Part shown: positions 8,224 through 17,160 of the stretch, piece by piece
How the letters are laid out: each line of letters starts with the position of its first letter
How positions within the stretch are numbered: position 1 is the stretch's first letter
Made by a program: the position numbers and the translations under genes
Assembly: GCA_018970885.1 (NCBI GenBank)
Contig: JAGWVL010000004.1
Coordinates: forward strand, 1-48,293
Direction: 5' to 3'
Origin: Actinomycetales bacterium
GTDB lineage: Bacteria > Actinomycetota > Actinomycetes > Nanopelagicales > Nanopelagicaceae
Length of the DNA stretch: 48,293 nt
Notes under the pieces: model-generated
What the model saw: the letters and a program-made list of their open reading frames with translations, nothing else
The model's database searches: none
What the model was told of the DNA's origin: nothing

Positions 8224-10419
8224 ATGGAAATGCGATCCTTCTCCGACTACCTACGTAGTGTTGATGATGAAGCCTTGCTCAATCTTTTTAACGCACGCCC
8301 AGATTTGATTACCCCGGTTCCGGCTGACATCGCATCTCTTGCTGTTCGTGCCTGTTCTGCACCAAGCCTTGCTCGGGCAATTGATTCTCTGAACCAATGG
8401 CAGTTTCAGGTTTTAGAAGCTGCTGCATCGATTAATGAACCCTTTACTGAAAAAGAGGTTGTAGCTCTTACCGAAAAGGAGGCTCAAGCCGCTCTTTCAC
8501 ACTTGGTAATGGTTGGTTTGATTTATCCATCAGATGATGGAATGCGTTTACCCACACAATTGCGTGAAGTAATTGGAGCAGAGCCTGCAGGGCTTGGCCC
8601 GGCATCAATGGTGAAATTGAAATTATCTGAGCTCAAAGATGCACCAGCTGATGCACAAAAAGTTCTGGAACGTCTTATGTGGGGACCACCACGCGGAAGT
8701 GTTGGAGACATTAAAAACCCAGGGCCAGGTGTTGCTTGGCTTTTGGAAAAAAAGTTCCTTGTTCCGCTCGATCAACGAACTGTGATTTTGACTCGTGAGG
8801 TTGCTATTCAACTTCGTGGAGGAAAGGTTCATAAAGAGCGATTTGTCACAGAGCCAAAGTTATCCGGAAGTAGGCGAGATGAGCGCCAAGTAAATCTTGC
8901 TGCAATCGCAAATGTTTCTACAGTTCTTCGCTGGGTTGAAGAGTTGCTTAACTTTTGGGCCGATGAACCGGCCGATGCATTACGTGCCGGTGGATTAGGG
9001 GTAAGAGATCTAAAGGTAATTTCGGCACATTTGGGTATTGATGAATCATGCGCCGCATTTATAGCCGAACTTGCTTACCTGGCATCACTTTTAAGTATTG
9101 ATGGCGATGAAAGAATTATGCCAAGCAATAAGTTTGATATTTGGTTAATGCAAACACCTGCCGATCGCTGGCAGATGTTAGCTTCTCAGTGGTTGATTAC
9201 TTCTCGAGTTAGCGGATTAGTCGGTCGCGCAGAGGCAAAGAATGTTGCCGCTCTCGGTCCAGAGCTAGACCGTGTAAATGCAGCCCGCGTGCGTGCACTT
9301 ACCCTTGATCTTTTACGAGAAAATCCAGGAATCGCTCCTGAATGGAATAGCTTTAAAGAACTCCTTCTATGGCGGGCACCTGTTCGGCGAAACTCATCTC
9401 TGCAAGAAGAGTTAGCGGAATGGACGCTGCGCGAGGCGGAATGGCTTGGAATAACTGGACAGGGAGCTATCTCTAAGTTTGGTCTTGAGTTTCTAAATGG
9501 TGATGATTTAAATTCCATTAACGAGAATCTTCCAAAGACAGTTGATCACATTTTAATTCAGAGCGATAACACAGCAATTGCACCTGGGCCTTTAGAACAT
9601 GAAATCTCACAAGCACTTGCAATGATGGCTGAGATTGAAAGTCGCGGGGGTGCGACTGTTTATCGATTTACTGAGGCAACGATTCGTAGAGCGTTAGACC
9701 ACGGCAAGACTGGCGATGAGATTAAAACCTTCTTAGCAAAAACTTCTAAAACCCCAATGCCACAACCACTGGAGTACTTAATTGCAGATGTAGCAAAGAA
9801 GCATGGAAAGTTGCGGGTTGGAAATACATCTTCATTTATTCGTTGTGAAGATACTGCCTTGATCTCACAAATCATGAATGACAAGAAGTTAGAATTGCTT
9901 TACTTGCGCAGAATTGCCCCTGAAGTTGTTATCTGCGATATGGATGCAACAGATGCGATGCGCTTATTACGAGAAGCAGGATACTTACCAGCTGGTGAAT
10001 CAGCTAATGGCATGATACTTACAGGTCCTAAATCAAACCGTTCAACCGCAAAGCCAAGACCACCACGAATTATTGGTGAAATTGAGACTCCGACTCCTGA
10101 AGTAATTAGCGCAGCTATCCGAGTTATACGAACTGGTGAAAAATCTACTCATCGCCAATCAACGCTACGTCAAGTCGCAAGTGAAGCGCTGGGTCAGCTA
10201 CCTCGAACAACAGCAAATGAAACAATGGAGATTCTCAATCAATTCATCATCGATGAAAAGACCCTTTCAATTGGCTATGCCGATAACAATGGTGGTGTTA
10301 CACACCGAATAATCGATCCAATCCGCATTAGCGCTGGAGCCTTAATTGCACGTGATCACGCTACCGGTGAGGTCCAATCCTTCAGAATTCCACGTATCAC
10401 CGGTGTAGCACCACTATAG
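8224..10419 (+). CDS. helicase-associated protein with XPB/Ssl2-type C-terminal domain
   Basis: A 731-residue protein of the actinobacterial family that partners the XPB helicase (helicase-associated, Helicase_C_3 type), equivalent to the gene beside ercc3 in mycobacteria (Rv0862c from memory). There are no Walker motifs, so it is not itself an ATPase. It starts with an acidic helical region (MEMRSFSDYLRSVDDEALLNL, split here by family resemblance), has a long helical middle with several winged-helix-like segments, and ends in a domain (about residues 430-560) containing VDHILIQSDNTAIAPGPL, typical of this family. An alternative start is the ATG at 8230. Probably a DNA-repair or replication accessory factor; this is inference. 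Confidence 0.8.
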   Translation: MEMRSFSDYLRSVDDEALLNLFNARPDLITPVPADIASLAVRACSAPSLARAIDSLNQWQFQVLEAAASINEPFTEKEVVALTEKEAQAALSHLVMVGLIYPSDDGMRLPTQLREVIGAEPAGLGPASMVKLKLSELKDAPADAQKVLERLMWGPPRGSVGDIKNPGPGVAWLLEKKFLVPLDQRTVILTREVAIQLRGGKVHKERFVTEPKLSGSRRDERQVNLAAIANVSTVLRWVEELLNFWADEPADALRAGGLGVRDLKVISAHLGIDESCAAFIAELAYLASLLSIDGDERIMPSNKFDIWLMQTPADRWQMLASQWLITSRVSGLVGRAEAKNVAALGPELDRVNAARVRALTLDLLRENPGIAPEWNSFKELLLWRAPVRRNSSLQEELAEWTLREAEWLGITGQGAISKFGLEFLNGDDLNSINENLPKTVDHILIQSDNTAIAPGPLEHEISQALAMMAEIESRGGATVYRFTEATIRRALDHGKTGDEIKTFLAKTSKTPMPQPLEYLIADVAKKHGKLRVGNTSSFIRCEDTALISQIMNDKKLELLYLRRIAPEVVICDMDATDAMRLLREAGYLPAGESANGMILTGPKSNRSTAKPRPPRIIGEIETPTPEVISAAIRVIRTGEKSTHRQSTLRQVASEALGQLPRTTANETMEILNQFIIDEKTLSIGYADNNGGVTHRIIDPIRISAGALIARDHATGEVQSFRIPRITGVAPL

Positions 10420-10422
10420 ACT
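10417..10422 (+). promoter_or_regulatory. leaderless -10 box TAGACT for the M20 peptidase gene
   Basis: TAGACT, six bases, then the ATG at 10429. It overlaps the TAG stop codon of the preceding gene, so the M20-XPB pair can be expressed apart from the upstream gene. Confidence 0.65.
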
Positions 10423-10428
10423 TAACCC

Positions 10429-11490
10429 ATGTTGGCAGACCTAGAAGCGTTAGTTAAGTTGGAATCTCCAACTGAAGATCTTCAGTCATGCCGCGATGTC
10501 ATCGAACTTGCAAATCAAATCGCAACCCGAGTTTTAGGTACACCTGCAGATATCCGTGAAGTAAATGGTCGTCCAATCTTTTGGTGGGGATCTTCAACTC
10601 CTGATGTCGTGGTTCTTGCTCACTTAGACACGGTTTGGCCTAAGGGTTCATTTAAACCCTTATGGCAGGTTGAGGGCACCGCTGCACGCGGTCCCGGAAT
10701 CTTTGATATGAAAGCTGGATTCATCCAAGCGTTGTATGCGATGAAAGGAATCTCTGGAAGCGCAGCACTCATAGCAACAACTGATGAGGAAACTGGCAGT
10801 GCGACAAGTAAAGAGTTCATCAAAGAAGTTTCTGCCAAAGCCAAAGCGGTCTTAGTTTTAGAGGCTACTTTAAATGGAAAAGTAAAGACCGGTCGTAAAG
10901 GCACAGCGATGTACCAAGTAAAGATTCATGGAAAGGCATCACATGCTGGACTTGAACCTGAAAAAGGTGTTAACGCAACAACTGAAATTGCACATGCAGT
11001 TTTAGCCATTGCTGCGCTGGAAAATCCAGAGCATGGAACCACAGTTGTCCCAACAACTTTGCATGCTGGAAATACAACAAACACGGTTCCTGATTTGGCT
11101 GTTTTGGATATTGATATCCGCTCATACTCAATGGCAGATCTGCAACGGGTTGATACTGCGATCAAAGCATTGAAACCTGTTAATACTGCTACTCGTTATG
11201 AAGTCACGGGTGGTTTCAATCGTCCTCCCTTGGAAACCTCATCAACAATGGCTTTGTATGAGCGTGCCGAAAAGGTTGCAAAAGAACTAGGAATGCCACC
11301 ACTTGGACATGCATCTGTTGGTGGAGCAAGTGATGGAAACTTCGCCGCTGCTGCAGGGGCACAGGTCCTTGATGGACTCGGAGCTGTAGGAGATGGCGCT
11401 CACGCCGCGCATGAATGGGTAGACATCAGTACCCTTGAAGTTCGCAGCAATTTATTACATGCGCTAATAAAGGATTTACTCAATGAGTGA
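10429..11490 (+). CDS. M20 family metallopeptidase (carboxypeptidase G2-like)
   Basis: A 353-residue two-zinc hydrolase of the M20/CPG2 type that removes an acyl or amino-acid group from small peptides or folate-like substrates. Metal and catalytic motifs: VVLAHLDTVWPKGS (His and Asp), GPGIFDMKAG (bridging Asp), TTDEETGS (catalytic Glu-Glu), and a C-terminal GDGAHAAHEWV (last His ligand). The dimerisation domain sits between, with GKASHAGLEPEKGVNA. No signal peptide, so cytosolic. It overlaps the XPB helicase gene by eight bases, an unusual partner for a helicase. Confidence 0.88.
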   Translation: MLADLEALVKLESPTEDLQSCRDVIELANQIATRVLGTPADIREVNGRPIFWWGSSTPDVVVLAHLDTVWPKGSFKPLWQVEGTAARGPGIFDMKAGFIQALYAMKGISGSAALIATTDEETGSATSKEFIKEVSAKAKAVLVLEATLNGKVKTGRKGTAMYQVKIHGKASHAGLEPEKGVNATTEIAHAVLAIAALENPEHGTTVVPTTLHAGNTTNTVPDLAVLDIDIRSYSMADLQRVDTAIKALKPVNTATRYEVTGGFNRPPLETSSTMALYERAEKVAKELGMPPLGHASVGGASDGNFAAAAGAQVLDGLGAVGDGAHAAHEWVDISTLEVRSNLLHALIKDLLNE

Positions 11491-13132
11491 TGGTCCACTA
11501 ATTGTTCAGAGCGATAAGACACTTCTGCTCGACATCGACCATCCAATGTCAGTTGAGTGTCGACGCGCTATCGCACCTTTTGCTGAGTTAGAGCGCTCGC
11601 CTGAGCACATTCACACATATCGCTTAACACCGCTCGGTTTGTGGAATGCACGCGCTGCCGGCCATGATGCTGAACAAGTTATCGATACCTTAATTAAATA
11701 TTCACGGTATGCCGTTCCTCATTCGATTCTTATCGATGTTGCTGAAACAATGTCTCGTTATGGTCGTCTGCGACTCGAGATGGATCCAGTTCATGGATTG
11801 ATCTTGGTAACAACAGATACCGCGGTTCTTGAAGAGGTAATTCGGGCTAAGAAGATTGCACCATTGTTAGGTGCACGAATTGATGCTGAGACAATTGCTG
11901 TACTGCCAAGCCAGCGGGGACAGATAAAGCAATCACTTTTGCGTTTAGGGTGGCCAGCCGAGGATTTTGCTGGATATGTCGATGGACAGGCGCACGAGAT
12001 CAACTTGTTACAAAATGATTGGAAGATCCGTCCATACCAAGAGTTAGCAGCTGAAGGTTTTTGGCATGGCGGCTCGGGTGTTGTTGTCCTTCCTTGTGGC
12101 GCGGGAAAAACCATTGTTGGTGCAGCGGCTATGGCACATGCCAAAGCAACTACATTGATTTTGGTGACTAATACAGTTGCTGCACGTCAATGGCGCGATG
12201 AGCTTTTGAAGAAAACTTCACTTAATGAGGATGAAATTGGTGAGTATTCAGGTGCCAAGAAAGAGATTCGCCCTGTAACTATCGCGACTTACCAAGTAAT
12301 GACAAAAAAGAAGAATGGCGTCTATGCGCACTTGGATCTCTTCGACTCGTATGACTGGGGCTTGATTATTTATGATGAAGTGCACCTTCTACCTGCACCT
12401 ATCTTCCGCTTTACCGCTGATATTCAATCCCGTCGTCGCTTAGGACTAACCGCAACCTTGGTTCGTGAGGATGGAATGGAGGGTGAGGTTTTCTCACTCA
12501 TCGGACCTAAGCGTTTTGATGTCCCTTGGAAAGAGATTGAAGCACAAGGGTATATCGCACCTGCTGAATGTATAGAGGTTCGAGTTAATCTCACTGAAAC
12601 TGAACGTCTGGCTTATGCGACCGCTGAGCCAGAAAATCGTTATCGTAACTGTGCAACTACCCGTACTAAGCGGGATGTTGTTGAGGTTTTAGTTGAGAAA
12701 CATGTCGAAGACCAGGTATTAGTAATTGGTCAATACATTGATCAACTAGATGAACTTTCGGAGGTTTTGGGTGCACCGCTTATTAAGGGTGAAACTCCAG
12801 TTAAAGAACGCGAAATTCTCTTTAATAAATTTAGATCTGGTGAGATCAAATGCCTTGTGGTTTCAAAGGTAGCTAACTTTTCAATTGATTTACCTGATGC
12901 CACTATCGCTATCCAGGTATCTGGGGCATTTGGTAGCCGCCAAGAAGAAGCACAACGTTTAGGACGAATCCTGCGACCAAAATCTGATGGGCGTGGAGCT
13001 AAGTTTTACTCAGTCATTTCCCGCGACACCATTGATCAAGATTTTGCGCAAAACCGCCAACGCTTCTTGGCTGAACAAGGGTATTCCTACAAAATTATTG
13101 ATGCTGACGATGTTTTTCAAGGGAAGATCTAA
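11483..13132 (+). CDS. XPB-type DNA repair helicase
   Basis: Superfamily 2 helicase homologous to eukaryotic XPB/ERCC3, common in actinobacteria (mycobacterial Rv0861c). The 549 residues hold an N-terminal damage-recognition-like domain (about 1-175), Walker A PCGAGKTIVGA (about 203-212), motif II DEVH (about 298-301), motif III LGLTATLVREDG with the RED motif characteristic of XPB, and motif VI EEAQRLGRILRPK. ThM-like basic residues follow the RED motif. Its start overlaps the M20 gene by eight bases (ATGAGTGA). Its 3' end overlaps the convergent glutaredoxin gene by 38 bases. Confidence 0.93.
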   Translation: MSDGPLIVQSDKTLLLDIDHPMSVECRRAIAPFAELERSPEHIHTYRLTPLGLWNARAAGHDAEQVIDTLIKYSRYAVPHSILIDVAETMSRYGRLRLEMDPVHGLILVTTDTAVLEEVIRAKKIAPLLGARIDAETIAVLPSQRGQIKQSLLRLGWPAEDFAGYVDGQAHEINLLQNDWKIRPYQELAAEGFWHGGSGVVVLPCGAGKTIVGAAAMAHAKATTLILVTNTVAARQWRDELLKKTSLNEDEIGEYSGAKKEIRPVTIATYQVMTKKKNGVYAHLDLFDSYDWGLIIYDEVHLLPAPIFRFTADIQSRRRLGLTATLVREDGMEGEVFSLIGPKRFDVPWKEIEAQGYIAPAECIEVRVNLTETERLAYATAEPENRYRNCATTRTKRDVVEVLVEKHVEDQVLVIGQYIDQLDELSEVLGAPLIKGETPVKEREILFNKFRSGEIKCLVVSKVANFSIDLPDATIAIQVSGAFGSRQEEAQRLGRILRPKSDGRGAKFYSVISRDTIDQDFAQNRQRFLAEQGYSYKIIDADDVFQGKI

Positions 13133-13346
13133 ACCGTTCAGGATCTACCCGCCAATAATCATGGTGTACACCATCAATGTGAGTAACTGGAATTTGCTCT
13201 CCATACAATCTTTGTAACTCTTCATCTCCATCAATTAAAACTTCTTTGATTTCAAAATTTAACTCATCACTTAAAGACTTTAAGACCTTTAATGCATCTT
13301 CACAAAGATGGCAACCAGTTCGGCTATAAATTGTCACGATAGTCAT
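13095..13346 (-). CDS. glutaredoxin family protein (DUF836-like)
   Basis: An 83-residue thioredoxin-fold protein with the redox motif CHLC in IYSRTGCHLCEDALKVL (residues 13-16) and a cis-Pro near EQIPVTHIDG. Such proteins reduce small thiols or disulfides in the cytosol; the in vivo partner is unknown. A mycobacterial counterpart sits near serB1 and proC, which fits this region. The ribosome site AAAGGG lies about seven bases upstream of the ATG, so this gene does not follow the leaderless pattern. Its final codons overlap the XPB gene tail to tail. Confidence 0.85.
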   Translation of the reverse strand: MTIVTIYSRTGCHLCEDALKVLKSLSDELNFEIKEVLIDGDEELQRLYGEQIPVTHIDGVHHDYWRVDPERFRSSLEKHRQHQ

Positions 13347-13428
13347 TTATGCGCCCTTTCTGCCTGTAAATTTGCATAGAGAATTGGTATTTCCTACCCC
13401 TGACCTTAAACCACGCGCAGAGCCCTGA

Positions 13429-13434
13429 TAGCGT
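13429..13434 (+). promoter_or_regulatory. leaderless -10 box TAGCGT for the secreted protease gene
   Basis: TAGCGT, six bases, then the ATG at 13441. This supports the ATG at 13441 over the in-frame TTG at 13435. Confidence 0.6.
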
Positions 13435-13440
13435 TTGGCC

Positions 13441-15816
13441 ATGATGCGCATCAAGGGAATGGGACCCTTTGCCCTTGCTGGCGCGTTAATTCTTGCGCTG
13501 CTAACCGCCCCTGCTGCTCCAGCATTAACATTTAAGCAAATTCCTGCAACAACCTGGGGACATATTTATGCAGGTACCCAACCAGTTTCAACAGCGAGTG
13601 CACCGACTCAAAATAAGAACCTCGAGATCAAATCTAAATTCTCAGTTAAGTACAACAACTTTCCAGAGTGGGCAAAAAAAGAGGTACAGGCAGCTATTGA
13701 TATTTGGGCGGCAAACTTTAAATCCTCAGTAGTGATATCAGTAGATGCTTCGTGGGGTCGTTCAAGTTCTTGGGGAGTTTTAGGCAGCGCCCGCCCTGGC
13801 AGTTTCTTCTCTTCATTCTCTGGAGCACCAGATCCATCATTGTGGTATCCATCTGCGCTAGCAAATGCATTAGCTGGTAAAGATTTAGATAAAGCTAATC
13901 CAGAAATTGTCATTCAAGTGAACTCTGCTGCAACTTGGAATACACGTGGCGATGGTCTGCCAACTAGCAATGAATATGATTTGCAATCTGTTTTCCTGCA
14001 TGAAATTGGCCATGGTCTCGGTTTCCTTTCCAACGATGCATACGATCCTTTTTTTGGTTTAGGAAGTCTGGATCAACCAACTCCTTTTGATGCGTACCTG
14101 CAGACTGCTGATGGTCGTCGTCTTGCTGATCTTCCAACTCCATCAAAGGAGTTAGGTGTTGCACTTACCTCTTCATTGGTGTGGTCAGGTGCAAACGCTG
14201 TCAAAGCAAATGGTGGGGTCAAGCCAAAGATGTATACACCGGCTCGTTACGAGTCGGGTTCATCTACCTCTCACTTAGATGAAGCAACCTTTTCAAAAGC
14301 AGGTGTCGATTCGGTAATGACTCCAAATCTTGATCCAGGTGAAATATTCAAGGAGCCAGGACCATTGTTGCTAGCAATGATGGAGGATCTACGCAGTAAA
14401 CCTCCTGTTGGTGTTGCAACAGATTTGCCACAATCACCACGCAATGCTCAAGCTTTTACCGGTGATTCATCTGCATTGATCTCCTTTGATCCTCCTACAA
14501 ACCTTCGTACCGCTCAGATCACTGAATATATTGTCAAGAATGTAAAGACAGGCCAAGAGAAAAAGACTCTAACTAGTCCCTTGCTAATCACAGGATTAAA
14601 GAATGGAACTTCATACACATTTAGTGTTGCCGCGAAAAATGCCTTAGGGGTATCAGAAGCGGTTATAACAAAGGCTGTTGTTCCTCAACCAGGCTGGAAG
14701 AGCACCGTTCTAGATGGCACAGCTGATGGAAAGACAGTTGCAAGTACAACTTTTAATGGAAAGCCTGCAATTGCCTACACCGACACCAAGAGCGGTGATC
14801 TGAAACTTGCAACCTATGAAGGCAAGGGCTGGAAAAAAGTAACTGTTGATGGCGCGGGTGGATCTGGTGGAAGGACTACAGACAACATTTCTGGTGCTAT
14901 CAGTATGTGTGTTAATGGCAGCGGAGTAAAGCAAACACTGCATATCTTTTATAGCGATGCAACTGAAAAGGATCTTCGCTATGCAACCTACAACGGAAAG
15001 AACTTTGCCTTTGAAACCGTTGATGGAAATGGTCTAGCTGTCAATAATTATGAAGATCCAATACGTGTACGCACTTCAAGTGATGTCAGCGTAGCGAACG
15101 CTTGTGTTGCATCTGCTAGCGCCGTTCAGGTCTTTTACCGTGATGAGACCCAAGGTGTATTGCTAGGTGCAGTCCGCACCAAGGGTGCTCCTTGGAGATA
15201 TGAATTAGTTGATGGTGATCGCAAAACAGATGGTCGCACTACAGGTGATGTTGGTTTCCATCTACAGGCAATCTTTGATGGGACAACAACATATGTTGCA
15301 TACGACTCTGTAATTTCTATGAATCAAAAGAAGGAAATGACAGCTGGAGCGGTCCGAATCGCAACCAGAACTTCAGTTGAAGCAACAGCGTGGCAATATC
15401 AAACACTTGACATTTCAACTGATGATGCACTGATCTTTGGTTTTGATGTTGCATTAGCAAAGACAAGTTCAGGTGTGTTTGCTACCTGGCTTGCAGCCTC
15501 TGCAGCCACAGCACCAAAGGCAAATCAAATTCGTTGGGCGTTTTTAGATAATCCAACAAAGGTATCTAAGGTGACCACTGAAAATTTTGGAATACCAGGT
15601 GAGTACATCACCACCGATGGAAAAACTATTATCTTTAACTGCCAAGAGAGATTATGTGCTCTAGATACAAGCAAGAAAGACCTTGGCCAATCTGCAATCC
15701 GCCTAGTTAGCAGCACCCAAGGCTCTGAACCTACTCAGAGCGCTTGGGTAACTGTAAACAAAGTTAAACACTTGCTTGCCACTATTAATGGAAAGCTTGC
15801 ACTTCTTAAACCGTAA
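13441..15816 (+). CDS. secreted zinc metalloprotease-like protein with FnIII domain
   Basis: A protein of about 791 residues with a signal peptide ending near APALTF (hydrophobic run LAGALILALLTAPAAPA). Around residue 187 is the zinc motif HEIGHGLGF. The usual third metzincin ligand ten residues after the first His is absent, but about 90 residues later comes SHLDEATF, then SVMTPNLDPGE, the pattern of leishmanolysin-like bacterial proteases with a distant third His and a Met-turn. A fibronectin type III domain follows (about 325-415). The last 370 residues hold repeated short beta motifs, possibly propeller-like. Probably degrades extracellular protein; activity is inference. Confidence 0.75.
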   Translation: MMRIKGMGPFALAGALILALLTAPAAPALTFKQIPATTWGHIYAGTQPVSTASAPTQNKNLEIKSKFSVKYNNFPEWAKKEVQAAIDIWAANFKSSVVISVDASWGRSSSWGVLGSARPGSFFSSFSGAPDPSLWYPSALANALAGKDLDKANPEIVIQVNSAATWNTRGDGLPTSNEYDLQSVFLHEIGHGLGFLSNDAYDPFFGLGSLDQPTPFDAYLQTADGRRLADLPTPSKELGVALTSSLVWSGANAVKANGGVKPKMYTPARYESGSSTSHLDEATFSKAGVDSVMTPNLDPGEIFKEPGPLLLAMMEDLRSKPPVGVATDLPQSPRNAQAFTGDSSALISFDPPTNLRTAQITEYIVKNVKTGQEKKTLTSPLLITGLKNGTSYTFSVAAKNALGVSEAVITKAVVPQPGWKSTVLDGTADGKTVASTTFNGKPAIAYTDTKSGDLKLATYEGKGWKKVTVDGAGGSGGRTTDNISGAISMCVNGSGVKQTLHIFYSDATEKDLRYATYNGKNFAFETVDGNGLAVNNYEDPIRVRTSSDVSVANACVASASAVQVFYRDETQGVLLGAVRTKGAPWRYELVDGDRKTDGRTTGDVGFHLQAIFDGTTTYVAYDSVISMNQKKEMTAGAVRIATRTSVEATAWQYQTLDISTDDALIFGFDVALAKTSSGVFATWLAASAATAPKANQIRWAFLDNPTKVSKVTTENFGIPGEYITTDGKTIIFNCQERLCALDTSKKDLGQSAIRLVSSTQGSEPTQSAWVTVNKVKHLLATINGKLALLKP

Positions 15817-15820
15817 TTTT

Positions 15821-15919
15821 TTACTTAGCGTTACGGCGCTGAATGCGAGTCTTCTTGAGAAGCTTTTTATGCTTCTTCTTCGCCATGCGCTTGCGTCGCT
15901 TCTTAATTACGGAACCCAT
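15821..15919 (-). CDS. small ribosomal protein bS22 (AURKAIP1/COX24-domain)
   Basis: A 32-residue, extremely basic protein beginning [19 protein letters not shown] and ending with an Arg-Arg-Asn-Ala-Lys tail. This is the actinobacterial bS22 protein (AURKAIP1/COX24 domain), a 30S subunit component first seen in mycobacterial ribosomes; Rv0500B is the equivalent, also close to proC. It is too short for ordinary ORF cut-offs. The ribosome site is GAGAG-like about eight bases upstream. Its stop lies four bases from the convergent protease gene stop. Confidence 0.92.
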   Translation of the reverse strand: MGSVIKKRRKRMAKKKHKKLLKKTRIQRRNAK

Positions 15920-15944
15920 AACTCACGCTCTCATTTCTAATGTA

Positions 15945-15959
15945 CGCACTGTATGTGCG
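15945..15959. other. perfect short hairpin CGCAC-TGTAT-GTGCG
   Basis: A five-base-pair stem with a five-base loop sits between the bS22 start and the end of the upstream minus-strand gene. There is no T-run, so an intrinsic terminator is unlikely. It could be an operator or an mRNA processing structure; the bS22 promoter (a TACATT box is nearby) overlaps its edge. Confidence 0.35.
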
Positions 15960-15969
15960 GGGGTTTAGG

Positions 15970-17160
15970 TTACCGCGGAATGAGGGTAAAAATCGAAACC
16001 GATTCTGCGCTTGATGTGACCACCAAGAGCCCTAACTCCTTGGATACTAGGACTCCCAGCACTTCCTTTTGCCCTACCGGCCCGCTATCAGCCGCGATGA
16101 TGGCGCCTTTTGTGTCAAAGGTTAGAAGCAAAGGTGTTGCAGCCTTTGGTTTCCAATTGAGCTGAGGGGTTGCACCATTTGAAATAAACACCGCATAAGT
16201 TGATCCAGCGGTCATCGCAGGACCTGTAGATGGAAAACGAAAAGTCCACATTGGTGCAAATGTTGATGAAAACTTGGTAATAGCAGTCTCACTTTTAGTT
16301 CCAACAACAACTTCTCCACCTAGTAGCAATGTAGATGTGGCACTATTCCAAATTCGCTTTCCTTTAACAGCCGAGCTTCGAATAACATTTGTAATCTTCA
16401 TGGCCTTGGAGATTTTGATCAGAATGCCATCAGTTAAACCTGCAACTTTTTTGCCAGCCAAAGTTTCACTACTTGATCCAGCAATGGTAAAACTTCCATC
16501 CCCGTGGCGCACCACAGCATCGGCTGTTGTTGATACTGCACCAATTTGAAGAAGCTTTCCAAACACTCCTGCTTTATCGGAATTGACTAAAAAGCCTGCG
16601 GTACCTTTTTCATTACCGATGATTCCAACAATGGATGCACCATTGCGATCAACTGAGATTGAGGTAGGAAACAACACTGAACTTGTTGGTAAAGTATTAG
16701 TGAAAGCTAGCGTTCCTGAAGCGGTGACTTTCCAGATCGTTACCGCTTGTAAATTACCTACCAACGTTGCCGGTGGAACTACTGCGTTATCTGGATTTAC
16801 TGGTGTTGCAGTGGGTGTTGGTGGAGTTGAACCTAAAGCTAAAGGTGTAGCACCAGCTATCCAGATATCACCCGCAGCATCTACAGCTGCTGCGGTTGCA
16901 ATGGATGCCGCTGATTGATCCAGAGATAGGTTCCATAACTCTTTTCCGGTGGTATCAATGGCACGTGCATAAGCATTACTTGCTTTGCTTCCATAAATTA
17001 CTAGCGATCTACCTGAAGCCACTACCCCACTTACCTCATCTGGAGTTCCAACAGTTGTCAGCAACTGCAAAGGCTTTACCGAGATCTTCATGGGAGCAGC
17101 GTGTGCAGTTGGAGTAAAAACAAGTGAAGCGATTACAGCAAAGGAAAGTAAGCGTTTCAC
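15970..17160 (-). CDS. secreted repeat protein, possible beta-propeller
   Basis: A 396-residue protein with a clear signal peptide (MKRLLSFAVIASLVFTPTAHA, cleaved near AHA-AP). The rest is built of repeats of about 50 residues with the pattern 'hydrophobic strand, Asp-x-x-Gly, Ile-Trp-Ile-Ala-Gly', as in AAVDAAGDIWIAGATPL and SFTIAGSS, resembling SBBP/delta-60 propeller repeats. A Pro/Thr-rich insert sits near residues 110-130. No enzyme motif is visible. The start is GTG and overlaps the proC stop (GTGA), so translation is coupled to proC. Function unknown. Confidence 0.7.
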   Translation of the reverse strand: MKRLLSFAVIASLVFTPTAHAAPMKISVKPLQLLTTVGTPDEVSGVVASGRSLVIYGSKASNAYARAIDTTGKELWNLSLDQSAASIATAAAVDAAGDIWIAGATPLALGSTPPTPTATPVNPDNAVVPPATLVGNLQAVTIWKVTASGTLAFTNTLPTSSVLFPTSISVDRNGASIVGIIGNEKGTAGFLVNSDKAGVFGKLLQIGAVSTTADAVVRHGDGSFTIAGSSSETLAGKKVAGLTDGILIKISKAMKITNVIRSSAVKGKRIWNSATSTLLLGGEVVVGTKSETAITKFSSTFAPMWTFRFPSTGPAMTAGSTYAVFISNGATPQLNWKPKAATPLLLTFDTKGAIIAADSGPVGQKEVLGVLVSKELGLLVVTSSAESVSIFTLIPR

